Origin: Progne subis subis
Lineage: Eukaryota; Chordata; Aves; Passeriformes; Hirundinidae
Direction: 5' to 3'
Length of the DNA stretch: 64,000 nucleotides
Assembly: GCA_022316685.1 (NCBI GenBank)
Contig: JAKJHU010000024.1
Location: forward strand, 8,340,943-8,404,942
The translations under genes were made by a program, and so were the position numbers. Below, in pieces: positions 13,645-24,536 of this stretch (its first letter is position 1; every line of letters starts with the position of its first letter). The notes beneath the pieces are model-generated. The model saw nothing but the letters and a program-made list of their open reading frames with translations. It did no database searches and was not told the origin of the DNA.

Positions 13645-13778
13645 GTAGGCTCCCCTTCGCCACCCACTGCCGTATGGGACAGAGGAGCATTATGGAGGCC
13701 GGGTGGGATCCCAGCTGCAGGAAGGTGACTGGCCTTCGCCAGCGTGGAGGACTACAGTGGGTGGTAAAAGGGAGCCAC
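13645..13778. repeat. Imperfect inverted repeat (arms 13645-13669 and 13755-13778)
   Basis: The left arm, GTAGGCTCCCCTTCGCCACC plus CACTG, is matched by the reverse complement of the right arm, GTGGCTCCCTTTTACCACCC plus ACTG. About 21 of 25 aligned columns agree, with one gap; the spacer is 85 bases. RNA of either strand could fold into a stem of about 24 pairs. It sits in the probable 3' UTR next to the CR1. It may be a remnant of an unrecognised element. Confidence 0.6.
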
Positions 13779-13865
13779 AGAAGGAATCTCACCCCAAAAC
13801 CACGAGGCCTTGAGGAGAAGAATGAAGGCAAACATGCTTGGCCTGATGCAAAACACTGAAGTACT

Positions 13866-14302
13866 GTACAGTGCCCAGAGAAGGGCAGTGGAGCTGGTGA
13901 AGGGTCTGGAACACAAGTCCTGTTAGGACTGGCTGAGGGAGCTGGGGATGTTGAGCCTAGAGAAAATGAGGCTCAGGAGGGACCCTTACCGCTCCCTACG
14001 TGAAAGAATGGTGTAGTAAGATGGGCATCAGTCTTTTCTCCCAGGTAACAAGCAATAGCACAAAGAAGACACAAGTTGTGCTAGGAAAAAATTAGATTAC
14101 TAGGAAAAATGTTTTCACTGAAAAGATGGTCAAACATTGGAATAGGCTGCCCAGGGAAGTGGTGGAATCACCATCCCCAGAGGCATTCAACAAAAGCAGA
14201 CATGGTGATTAGGGACATGGTGGGCCTGACCTGGCAGTGTTAGGTTAATGGTTGGACTTGATGATCTAACATGACTTTGCCAACCTAAATGATTCTATGA
14301 AA
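13866..14302 (+). mobile_element. CR1 LINE, truncated 3' end
   Basis: The stretch matches the remembered layout of the avian CR1 3' end: GTGCCCAGAGAAGGGCAGTG, then CTGAGGGAGCTGGGGATGTT, then CTTCTCCCAGGTAACA-like sequence, then AGGCTGCCCAGGGAAGTGGT, then GTTAGGTTAATGGTTGGACT, then CCAACCTAAATGATTCTATG. It ends in a single tail motif. This is a 5'-truncated, non-autonomous copy of about 440 bases with several small indels, so it is not recent. It is antisense to LRRC8D. It supports an avian (or at least sauropsid) origin. Confidence 0.93.
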
Positions 14303-14522
14303 CCACATGAAAATGGTGGTTCTGGTACAGTTCAAATCACAGCCAAACTGGTTTCATTTGCCAAGGATAGCTGAACTCTAACAACACAATTCAACATGTC
14401 TTGATTAAGTGCTGTTAGGCCCATACCACATACAACATTTAGCCTTGGTTTGTCTCCCCATAATGCACTAAAGTAAAACCAGACCTTAAGGAATAACTTG
14501 CATAGTAAGAAAAGGTCATCAA

Positions 14523-14528
14523 TTTAAT
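14523..14528 (-). terminator. Candidate proximal polyadenylation signal (ATTAAA)
   Basis: TTTAAT on the plus strand reads ATTAAA, the commonest variant signal, on the LRRC8D strand about 300 bases past the stop codon. It lies before the CR1 fragment, so its use would keep the CR1 out of the mRNA. Hexamer match only. Confidence 0.25.
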
Positions 14529-14824
14529 CATTTACTTTAAGCAGGCAAGCAAATTTGTAAACATTCAAAAGCGGCAGCATTCAAGTTACAAACAATTTAA
14601 GGAAAAAAGAATTGAGATTATTAAGGTTCTTTATCCTCTCAAAAATTTTGGAAATGAACTCTTAAAACACTGCAAACATTGAACACTCAGTTGCACTTCT
14701 CCTAATCCTGCTAGTAATTCTGCCTTCCAAGGAATTCTGCTTTCTAAAATACACGATCTCACAATTGCCATACTTTTTAGCATTTGCTGTTTGGAAGTCA
14801 GCTACCAGAGCATTTCACCTCAGT

Positions 14825-17389
14825 CTAAATCCCATTAGCAAAGGGAATGCCTGTGTCTTGATTCAACACCTCTTTAACTTCTGAGGGTAAAGTGTCAAAG
14901 AGGTGATCTTCTACTATGAGCCCACTTTTCCTGAGAAGCTGACACTGCCCCAGAGTAGCTGGCAGACGGTCCAAGCAGTTTCCCTTCAGTTCCAGGTAAG
15001 TCAGCTGCAACAGCTGACTTACTTTATCTGGGATTGAGGTAATACAGTTTTGTCCCAGACTCAAAGTCCTCAATTTAACACATTTAAACAACTGTTTTGG
15101 CAAAATGTCGACTTTGTTTCCTGTGATGTGAAAATGTTGAAGATTTTGAAGCAAACCTATTTCCACTGGAATCACCGCAATTGAGTTGTAGCTTACATCC
15201 AAACACCTAAGTTTCTGTAAACTGAACACTGCGGCAGGTAAGGTTTCAAGCTTGTTATTGGAGAGATAAAGAGACTCCAAATTCTTTATGTGGGTAATGG
15301 ATGAAGGAATGCTGACTATTTTATTGTGCCACAGCTTTAAACATGTCAGTCTTTTTAAATGCTGGAAACTGATGATTTCTTCAATTGTGCGTATGCTATT
15401 TGACTTTAAATCCAGTTCCTGTAAGTTAGAGAGACTGAAGATGGCATGGGGAATTCTTTCCAGTTCACAGTTCTGCAGTTCCAACTCTGCAACATTCGTC
15501 ATTTTCTTAAGGCTATTGAGTACCACAAGCTTAGTGCCATCATTATGAATGACTAGTTTTGTCAGGTGTGGTGCTACATCTGTGATATTGGGGGGAATTT
15601 TGGTCAAATTGCTCTTCACGTGGAGAATTTTAAGGTGTCTCAACTCTCTAAGAGATTCAAGCCCTATCATTTTATTATTTTCAGAGTTCAAGTTGCCTAT
15701 CAAATACAATTCACGGAGGGTTTTGAGCAAATACACCCACGCAGGAATTTCTGCAACATCTGTGAATTTCACGTGAAGGCATCTCAAGTGGTCCCGGAGG
15801 AAGCTGAAGGCAGTCTGCTCGACCTTTGCAGGGCAGTGGTACAGATGAAGCTCCTGAAGGTTTGTCATCTGGGAAATTTTGGCTGTAATTTTCGCTTCAG
15901 GAATCAGCTCCAGTTTTAACACATCCAGATCCGTCAGATCAAACACTGCATCGGGGACTCCCGACAGCATGAAGAGATGCAACTCCTGCTTGTCCTGGGC
16001 GTTGCGGGAGACGTGCTGCCGAAGCTTTTCGTAAGTCCATTCATGATTTAAACTAATCCCACGCAGTTTGTTCTCGCTTACCTCTGACAGAAAGACACCA
16101 AATCGCTTAGAATACAGCTGGTCATACTGATCTACCATGTGCAAGAGAAATGCAAAATCATTTTTGACATCAGGGATATCGCTGAAGCTACTCTCTTCTC
16201 TAACCTTTTCAAAAGAGTATTCTTTCAAAGGTATTCGGAAGAGCCAGAAAAGCGTGTAGAGGCAGATAAAACCATAGACACAAATGAGGGAAATATAGCT
16301 GATAAGCAGCTTCTTCAACATATAAGCCATATTGTGTGTACATTCAAACTGCGTGTAGCCAATCAGGTGTTCCACTTTCGGGTTGCAGATGTGTTCAAAA
16401 CTGATGGTGTTGACAAAGTTCGCAGTATAGCAGAGAATAAAGATGAACTTGACAGTCTTGATGACAGTCTGGCCAACATAGAGCTTATAAATCAGATCGC
16501 TGTCCTCCACGTGAGCCCGGAACTTACGGACTTTCTCAAACAGCGCCTTGGCTTGTTCTCCATCTTTCTTATCTAAAATTGTGACACTGGGAATCTCAAT
16601 CATCGGCTTGTCGGCTGAAAATTTGAAGCCAGATTTGGTTATCATGGGAGTGCTAGCACTTGGGCTTCCTTCATCACTGCTCGTGGAAACATACTTGGGC
16701 AGGGACTGGGCACCAGTTAACCTCTGTTTGTTCTCGGAGTCCTCACATGCCGTTTCAGACAACGCTTTTGTAGTCCAAGGAGACTCAAAGCACTTGCCCA
16801 ATATAGACACAAAATGCTCAATTTTTGAGCAAGTCTTGGGATACTTGAACCAAAAATTGCTACTGACTATTAAAATGATAGTATGGATGAGAACAAGATA
16901 GGGAAAATACTTTGAGTACCAAGGAAGAGCCAAATGATAGCACATCTGGTTAATAAATACGTACTGCTGAAAATCCAAATTTGTTTTACGGCCTGAGGAA
17001 TCTTTCTGCCCCTTCTTCAGGTCCTGGTCTGATTCAGTGGGTTGATACTGCGAAGAGGTAGCTCCACTCAGAAGACTCTCAGGTGTTACAGTAGGAGCAC
17101 TTTCAAAGGAAACAGTTCTCATTGATGCTTCTTCTTGACCAGTGGTTGTTTCAACAGTGGTAAAGTCAGCCTTCCCTGCTGTATCAGGCTGCACTTTTGA
17201 ATTTACAGTAGATTGCAAAACTGGCAAGCAGACCACCTGGTCTTTTGTCAGCTGCATGGTTCCAGCAAAAATGGCAACCATTAACATGACAACAGCGAGA
17301 TAATCCATAAATACATCCCACCATGGTTTCAAGATACGGTAAGTTGGCTGGATGTCACTGAGCGATGCAACTTCTGCAAGGGTAAACAT
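14825..17389 (-). CDS. LRRC8D: LRRC8D, volume-regulated anion channel subunit D, complete 854-residue reading frame in one exon
   Basis: Encodes a plasma-membrane VRAC subunit that co-assembles with LRRC8A into hexameric channels releasing chloride and organic osmolytes on cell swelling; the D subunit is known to favour larger and uncharged substrates. I recognise it as LRRC8D rather than A, B, C or E from the N-terminus (MFTLAEVASLSDIQPTYRIL), the block around residues 134-165 and the C-terminus IPFANGI. Predicted layout: TM1 about 23-47; extracellular loop 1 about 48-162 with C54 and C150; TM2 about 163-181; cytoplasmic loop 182-308; TM3 about 309-331; extracellular loop 2 with C335 and C350; TM4 about 358-384; leucine-rich repeats from about 420 to near the end. 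Cysteines pair across the two loops in family structures. Phe140 falls at the loop-1 constriction where LRRC8A has Arg103. Human LRRC8D has 858 residues, so this copy is full length; the difference lies in the variable Ser/Thr-rich part of loop 1. No frameshift or internal stop. The start is fixed by homology and by the adjacent splice acceptor. Confidence 0.98.
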   Translation of the reverse strand: MFTLAEVASLSDIQPTYRILKPWWDVFMDYLAVVMLMVAIFAGTMQLTKDQVVCLPVLQSTVNSKVQPDTAGKADFTTVETTTGQEEASMRTVSFESAPTVTPESLLSGATSSQYQPTESDQDLKKGQKDSSGRKTNLDFQQYVFINQMCYHLALPWYSKYFPYLVLIHTIILIVSSNFWFKYPKTCSKIEHFVSILGKCFESPWTTKALSETACEDSENKQRLTGAQSLPKYVSTSSDEGSPSASTPMITKSGFKFSADKPMIEIPSVTILDKKDGEQAKALFEKVRKFRAHVEDSDLIYKLYVGQTVIKTVKFIFILCYTANFVNTISFEHICNPKVEHLIGYTQFECTHNMAYMLKKLLISYISLICVYGFICLYTLFWLFRIPLKEYSFEKVREESSFSDIPDVKNDFAFLLHMVDQYDQLYSKRFGVFLSEVSENKLRGISLNHEWTYEKLRQHVSRNAQDKQELHLFMLSGVPDAVFDLTDLDVLKLELIPEAKITAKISQMTNLQELHLYHCPAKVEQTAFSFLRDHLRCLHVKFTDVAEIPAWVYLLKTLRELYLIGNLNSENNKMIGLESLRELRHLKILHVKSNLTKIPPNITDVAPHLTKLVIHNDGTKLVVLNSLKKMTNVAELELQNCELERIPHAIFSLSNLQELDLKSNSIRTIEEIISFQHLKRLTCLKLWHNKIVSIPSSITHIKNLESLYLSNNKLETLPAAVFSLQKLRCLDVSYNSIAVIPVEIGLLQNLQHFHITGNKVDILPKQLFKCVKLRTLSLGQNCITSIPDKVSQLLQLTYLELKGNCLDRLPATLGQCQLLRKSGLIVEDHLFDTLPSEVKEVLNQDTGIPFANGI

Positions 17390-17390
17390 T

Positions 17391-17412
17391 CCTACAAGAG
17401 AACAAAGGCAAA
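17391..17412 (-). other. LRRC8D: 3' splice site (acceptor) of the LRRC8D coding exon
   Basis: Read on the minus strand, a pyrimidine-rich stretch CCTTTGTTCTCTTGTAG is followed by GA and then the ATG at 17389. The intron's last AG lies at 17393-17392, so the exon begins at 17391. This agrees with the known LRRC8D gene plan, in which the whole reading frame sits in the last exon and upstream exons are non-coding. Only two bases of 5' UTR come from this exon, so the rest of the leader and the ATG context upstream of position -2 are set by the upstream exon. Confidence 0.88.
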
Positions 17413-18110
17413 ATCAGTATTGCTGACTGGGGACATTAATTTTACCATTTAAAAACAATCCCAGCATGACATACACATCCTCTGAAGGTTTCACTTTTTC
17501 CTACGTTTTATTGCCTGTCACATATTGCTCATCATTCCACTTAACAGTTTTTCCAAAGGATATGACCAAAACAATGCAGTGTTTTAGCAAAACAGAAGGC
17601 TTCTCACTTCAGGCTAGATCATGTTTACATATCTCTGCTGCTTGACAGCATCTAAGCGTGCTCTGTGCAAGTGAAATACCTGAAAGGTACAATGCTGTAG
17701 CTGATATATATTTTAATAGAAGGAGAGCAACAATAGACTACACAGCACAAAATCCAATTCTGTAAAAATGATTTTTTGAGTCTGAGCACATAAATCCAGT
17801 ACTAACAGTATTTTATAGTATCTTGCATTTAAACAAAAGAGCATTTTTCTAATGCTTTGCACTCTGCTCATGACTTGGACAGCACATTTTAGGTCTTGTT
17901 ATGCTGTCAGCAAGGTTTCTCATTTCTTTTCATCTAGCACAACACAGTATCTTCCACTCCTTCCTACAGAGCATCCACATATCTTATCAGATTGATCGGT
18001 TCCTTTCCCATCTAAGTATCACTGTAAAGTGAAAGCCTTGCAGCTATTATGTGAACATTTGGCACAATCTTTAATATACTTGGATGTTTTAAAGTAAAAA
18101 TCACTTGTAT

Positions 18111-18210
18111 GGGCCCTGAGCAACCTGATCTAGTGAGTGGCATCCCTGCTCACGGCAACTAGATGCTATTTTTAGGAACCTTCCAACCCAAACCATTTAT
18201 TCTATGATTG
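18111..18210 (+). mobile_element. CR1 LINE, short degraded 3' end fragment
   Basis: About 100 bases beginning GGGCCCTGAGCAACCTGATC and ending AACCCAAACCATTTATTCTATGA-type sequence correspond to the last 100 bases of a different CR1 subfamily 3' end from the one at 13.87-14.30 kb. A small internal deletion and substitutions mark it as old. It lies in the LRRC8D intron, antisense to the gene, about 720 bases upstream of the coding exon. Confidence 0.88.
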
Positions 18211-19681
18211 GACCAAATATTGGTACTATATATATTTTTCTCCCCAACTGATTTAACCCAGCTAACCAAGAACAAACCACACAATTCTTTCTTAATGTAA
18301 TGGGGAAAGCATTTTTTCAGATTATCATCACATCCTAGTGATCACAGAAAGCCAGTTAGTACAGGTAGGGACAGGAGCTGACTGCAAGGCTTTCACTTTA
18401 TCTTAAACATATGCCCATGAGACAAAGGAGCAAACTGACCATGTGAGAATCCAAACCTCTCTGCAGCTTTAAATAACTTACTTTTTGTTTTAATAAAATA
18501 TGGAGGAATCAACTTATCAGCTTTTAAAAAAAATAAGCTTCCTGCACAAGCAAGATGTGGTAAAATAATCATTTTGTCTACTGAATGTGTTGCCCAAATT
18601 TGCCATTTCTAAAGAAAAATATCTAGTTTGTGTGCACACATGCAGCTGAGGAGACAGTATGTACACTATCCCACAGAGTCTGTCTGCCTTGCCTGGGAGA
18701 AGAACAGCTTAGCAGATACCAAGGAGATCAAAGCAGGCAGTAACAAGTTATTTTTTTTTTAATTTGTAGCATAACAGCTCAGACCTGCACCTTACACACG
18801 CTAAAGCGTGGTAATTTAATAATTTCTAGATACCAGACATTTCTACACAAAGAGTTCAAATACCAGCAACTGCCTCTATGGTCAGTCATGCACTAGCACC
18901 CCTCCTTCTCCACACCAGTGCAAGCAGCTCCCACATCTGGGTCTGTAGGAAAGGCCAGCACTTGTCTTTACTACCACAGAGCTCACAATCAAAGTGTCTT
19001 CTCCAACACAGGGAGATCCCCGGCTCCTGTTCTCCCACACTCTTCCCAGAAGCTTTTACCAGTCTTGTATGCCAAGCCTCAGATCTGGTAGAGGCAGCCG
19101 GAGAGGAAAGGGCTTTATCTCACTGCAGCACTCATCTCAGTGCTCTTGGCACTGCTGCCAAAACTTAAAAGTTAGGGCTGAGTTTCTCAGGCAGCCAGCA
19201 GAAGGAGCTTCCAGTTCTTTCTTTCCAATTCTTTCTTTTCAGTGGGCAAATGAATGTCAAATACTCCTCCCTCACTAGAAGTTTTTTACATCTTACAGCT
19301 CCCCCCTGCTCCAGAAGGGTCTCCTTCCCGCGAGGTTCCTGAGCCTGCCCCCACGCACCTCCAGGGCTGCAGCTGCTGTACCAAGTGCTGAAGGACACCG
19401 ACCAGTAACACACCCCAGCTATCAAAGCCTCCCAGTGCCTTACTTGGAGGTTAACTACAAACTCCCACCTTCAATGTCTCCCAGTGCTTTACCTACACTG
19501 AGTCACAGCATGACTCTGGCCACCTTTGACATTAAAACAACACCACTCTGCAAATGAACACAGCATAGGCCATTTGTGCTAATGTGAACAGATTGAGATA
19601 AAAGGACTCTCCTAACTTCCAGGGCCCAACTGTCCTTCACCTGCCCAGAACAGGAGAACCATGAAGCTACAGTAGGGGTGA

Positions 19682-19697
19682 TTTTTTTTTTTTTTTT
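19682..19697 (+). repeat. T-run of 16
   Basis: The longest T-run on the plus strand in the window. It is one of only two plus-strand T-runs of 11 or more that I found within the LRRC8D intron. Confidence 0.85.
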
Positions 19698-22600
19698 GCT
19701 CAAATAGATTTTTTCCTTCTAGGCAGCTCTCTGGAAGGCATACTCGATCTCCACGCTGCTTTCACTGTGGTCCCACCTACCCTGGCTGCCACAAGAACTT
19801 CTTGCCCACCAGGTGAGCTCAGCAGGAGAGCACAAAGCCAAAGGCAGAGCAAGGACACGTCCTGCGGGCACACACCGGCCGTGCCCCAGCTCACACAGCC
19901 ACGCACGGCGCAGGGAGAGCGGGGCAAGCGGGGTGAGGAGGAACGAGATCACTGCTGAACAAACACGGGCAGCTGCTACTGCCTGTTCCTCTGGGGCTAG
20001 CCTTTCTCTCGACTTTGGACTAGCTAATTACGTGGGAAGTTACTTTGCTGCGGTTTGGGGCATGGCCTCCAGAATTCCTTTCACAGAAAGAAGGTGATTT
20101 TTTTGCTTCTGCCATGAGAACACGTGGATAAAGCACGGAAACCCAGGCACCGTAGACATGACTGCTCTAAACAACTGAAATAATGGAAAAGAAATGACAG
20201 AGCACAAAGTGTTTCCAGCTGAATACTTAGAAAGAACAGCAATAAAAGCAAAAGTCAGAAATCGCCTCTACCAGACCTCTGACTTGCACGCACAAAATCA
20301 TTCCCAAAAAGGTTGGGAGACACAGCAGAGCCTGAGTAATCCTCTTTGTGAGGCTGTAGGCAGCACGGCGTAACAGGAGCTTTACACCAAGAAGTATCAC
20401 ATTCAACGTTCTCAACACTTCTTTTCTTTCAAGTTACGGATACTCAGAGAAGAGCTCCTGTTTTGGCAGAGAGGAGCACTTATAAAACACAAAAAACTCC
20501 TCTGTGGCATTACTAACACTGTCTCATAAAAGGCAGACCTTTTTCTAGCTAGCAAAAATCAATTTCAAGAGCTGAAAACATATTTTCTTCCTCACATGTC
20601 CAGAATGTTTAATGTTCTGAGTCTTTGAAACCAAAACAAAAAACTATAAATCTACACAAAGTATAAGACACATTCTGACAGGCTGCAAATAAATTTGATT
20701 TTCTCTCTTAAATCCATCATAACATGTACTGGGTGTTTGGTTTTACTAAACTAATATCCATAGAAGTTAACTTTTATTATATTTTTGCACACACTTAGCA
20801 ATCAAACAACTAAGAGGCACTCAGAACAGGTCTGCACAGTATTGTAATGGGTTTGGATTTTCTTTATTCCAGTTGAATTTAAACTATTCAAAGCTTTTAA
20901 AAACTACTGTTTGGAATATTCCTTAGAGCAGGTGGATAGTATTTTCGCTGCTAATTTTCAACTCCTTTTACGAGTGACAAATTGGCCTTTGAGTTTCATT
21001 ATAAGTTACAGTGACAACACAGAAGTAAGGAAAAAAGAAAGAAAAAAGAAAGATGCAAATGCCAGTCTGTGTCTGGCAGACCGAGCCTGCAACACCCTGC
21101 CATAGGTGGTCTCCCCTCAAAACCAGTCGTGGCATGCTCTACTCACAACCCCAACGCAGAACACATCTGTGAGCAGACAGGTCAAACTGAAGAATAAAGT
21201 CCTGTGGCACCTGAAATGTTAAAATACCTGATATCTCATAGTGAAAACATGCACTTCTTTCAGTCCTTTTCAGGGCTTACAAGGCACCAAATGGACCTTG
21301 AGGCCCAGCAGAACACGGGGTTTTGACAAACCCAAGATCCAAAGAAATCCATGCTAGAAAAGTGAGGTTCTTGAAAAGAAATTTTTTCACTCCCAAAATG
21401 GAATGTCAGGACAGACTCCTTTTTTAAATAGCACCTTTTTGTTTAGTTTTAATAAGCACAGATTTTAATTCAAGCCTATTGCAGTATGATCCTCAGGGCT
21501 GCACAGCTACATTAAGGCTTTAATTTTAATAAATAACCTTTTTTCCTCCCAAACCCTCTGTCTCCAGTTCTGTAACATGGATGACATTCTAGGATTGTAT
21601 CAACTTCCTTCAGCTCCATCCATCACTTCTAGCTATCTACTGGGTGTATTCTTTCTCCTGAAACAAACAAAAACTGTTTAGCCTAAATAAATGCAATTGT
21701 TCTAAGCACAGCTGTTTCTTGCTGTCTTCCAAGATTTTAGGTGGAAGAACTTCAAGTTCTGGAGCTCTGGAATACGTTACAGTGAAACTGGAATATAAAG
21801 AGAAAAAAATTAACAATGACAATACCATCGTCATAGGCCCACATTACATCAGCAAGGGTAGTTACTAATTTAATAAATCATTCTTCTTAACAATTATAAT
21901 CATTTCATTAGTCTTAAAGAAAAGCTCTAATATAAAGAGATCAGAATGCAGTTAGCCTGGTCAATTTCTGACACATTTCAGACTATAAATGCTGAAATAC
22001 AAAATGGACATATTTGGGTATTTCCTAAGGAACTGTTCTAGCTTAAATACCGAAGTTAACAGAAAAGGAAGCAGCAGATTGGTATGTCACTAATGTTTAT
22101 TTACATCCTACTTCTTCCTGTACTTACAGATAAAAACTATCTGTCCTGTAACTCACTGGCTCTCCTGTCTTAAAAGCATATTCAAAGTTAAAGCAAATTC
22201 AAAGTCAGAACAAACAAATAAAACGAGAATTGTAGCACATGATACACTCATTTACTCTCAGGTTCCCAAGACTCCAAACAAGTCCACTTTGTTTCAGGAA
22301 ACAAAAAGATTCTTGAATTTGCCTTGTTACTGCATCTGGTAAAGAATTTCCTAAAAAAACTCAGCATTTCTAGCTGAAAAGAAAACGTGCTACCATGAAC
22401 AAAATTGTTTTCTCCCTTCCCACAGGAAATTAAGGAGAAGAAAAGTTTTCCCATAACTAAAAGTCTTTGCTAGCTTGTTTTTGATCAAGTGACTCTAAGT
22501 TTAAATTTAAATTTCCACTGTATATTTTGTTGTCTTTTTCCACCAACCATTTCTACTTCTGCAATATCCTATTAAACCAGACTGTTAGACTTTAATGTGG

Positions 22601-23851
22601 TGAGAAGAGTTGATGAGATTCCTGTTAGCCAGGACCCTGCCAGTATCAATTGTTCCATGGACAAACTGCAAAGGTCAAAAGGATGGCACTATCTTTTTTT
22701 TTTTTCCCCTCTCCTTTTCTTCTCCACAGAACAGAGAGTAAGGAGCCCCAGAACCCTTGTGAAATAATGCACAAAGACACACAGGAAAGTCCATGAATCA
22801 GGTTAGGCATTCTGAGCATACAGATGCATCCACACCTGCATTGGTTATTCAGTTTCTGAGACGAGAAGTTTAAAACAAACTGAAGGTTTAACCACCAGTA
22901 GGCTTTGTAATCAAGTAATGGAGGGAAACTGCCCTGCTAAAGTAGGTGGGAACATTTCAACTACCCCTAGCCTGGTCTGCAGCTCTTATGTTGGCTAAGA
23001 GGACAGCTCTCTATTGCTTTATTTCACAAGGGATTATTGTGTTTACTCTACCTGAGCCCACTCAAGCTACAAAACCGGCTGCTGGTACAATTGTGACTAC
23101 AGCTCCTCCTCTCAACAGTCCTGAAAACAAACCCCCAACATTCAGCTAAGCACGATTTGTGCACTGTTGCCTGAAAAGTCCAGGAAACATTTCACAGGAA
23201 AATATAACATGGGTGTTTTTATAGTATTTCTCTACTATAGGGAACATTTTGGTGCTACTTCAGTGATGGAAGGCATTGCAGAACAGTAACACCAGGATGG
23301 GGTCATGTTATCACATATCTCCTAATCGGTGCTTTTATCGCTGGAAAATCAAAGACAGATTTAACATAAAAAGCTGCACAGAAAAAGATTTCCATTATTT
23401 CCTTCCACCCAATTAGAATGACAAGAATTCCCACTGTTTCTTCCCTAAACATCTGACAGCAACCACATCTACCCATTTAAATCAATCTGCAAGATCTAGC
23501 TTGGTTTATTTTTGTATGGCTACACTGTAATGGATGATTGGATAAGGAAAAGCAATGAACACAAAGCTCAAAGAATATTTCCTATAGAGAAAAACATTTC
23601 AACTAAGGAACAGAGTTCCATAATAGCTTTTAATGAAATCTCGTTAGATAAATATATATGGAAACATATGATGCTTTTATCTGATAACACACTTAGACGA
23701 TCAAGGAGGGATAATTATCACAACTCGTACACTCATTATTTGAGAAACAAAAGCAACCAAACAAAACCCCCCACATCTAACCCATCTCCTCAGTTCCCTC
23801 ATCCCACTGCCCTAACTGCACAGCTATAATTTTGAACCTTCCATTAAAGTG

Positions 23852-23907
23852 GATATATAATATCTCTCTCTATATTTATCTATATAATATATATAATTTC
23901 TGATATA
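23852..23907 (+). repeat. AT-rich simple repeat (TATA/CTCT words)
   Basis: ATATATAATATCTCTCTCTA followed by TATAATATATATAAT-type sequence; a degenerate microsatellite. Confidence 0.8.
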
Positions 23908-24462
23908 GTCTGCAAATACATTCTCCAGTTAAGGAAGTATCACCTTTATGAACAACATGAACCTCACTGACAGTAACTTGCAAAACAAAAAATTATCAAA
24001 ATCTTATCTCTCTTGGACTGCATAAAGAAATATTAGGCTTCAGTAAGCTGGAGACAAAAATAAGATTCTTACATAATCAATGTCAAGTTAGTACCATTTA
24101 CAAAACTGAAATCTATAAAAACCATTCTTTTCTTTTTTTAAAGTCTTCAAAAATGCTTCCCTTCAAAGCTGGCCATTTTCAGGTTGTGTAACACTCTAAC
24201 CTACTTTTGGATGCTGCTCTTTATGTGTTTACACTGAATCTTCCTTGTTTACCAGTTCTTTGAAGGTCTAGTGCCATACATCACTCCTACACAGATGGTT
24301 TTGTAATCAGTGTGATATTTAAAAAGCAGTATTAGCAGCCATTATTGCCCTAACAATAAACTGTCAAATCTTACCTCATTCTTGCCTTGCTGTAGATGAC
24401 CGGAGAGGTCTGTTTAAAGATGACTTTCAAAACAGGAGCCCATTTTTTTATATCTGAGAGTT

Positions 24463-24536
24463 CCCCAAAGCACCCAAAGATTATTAACACAATTAAAGCT
24501 CCCCCAAACCCCCAAAATTATTAACACAACTAACTC
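24463..24536 (+). repeat. Two-copy tandem duplication, about 38-base unit
   Basis: A CCCCAAAG...CCCAAAGATTATTAACACAA block is followed directly by a diverged second copy, CCCCCAAACC...CAAAATTATTAACACAACTA. The shared core is ATTATTAACACAA. It lies in the LRRC8D intron. Confidence 0.75.

Larger units (their letters stand above)
13262..14824 (-). other. LRRC8D: Probable LRRC8D 3' UTR and end of gene
   Basis: The stretch follows the LRRC8D stop codon (TAG at 14827-14825) on the minus strand and contains no other reading frame of note. It has non-repetitive AT-rich sequence (about 14.3-14.82 kb), an antisense CR1 fragment (13.87-14.30 kb), an imperfect inverted repeat (13.65-13.78 kb) and several polyadenylation-signal hexamers. 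The true 3' end is not fixed: I chose 13262 because it is the first canonical AATAAA found downstream of the stop. A shorter UTR ending near 14.5 kb or a longer one reaching about 12.1 kb is possible. Confidence 0.5.

Noticed and set aside
15288..16901. Plus-strand open frames opposite LRRC8D
   Set aside because: These are antisense shadows of a strongly conserved coding exon with biased codon use.
24340..24410. Possible 35-base minus-strand exon ending at a GAG-GTAAGA donor
   Set aside because: The donor is good but the only nearby acceptor (TTTAAACAG) has a weak pyrimidine tract; kept only as a remark under the nearby duplication.
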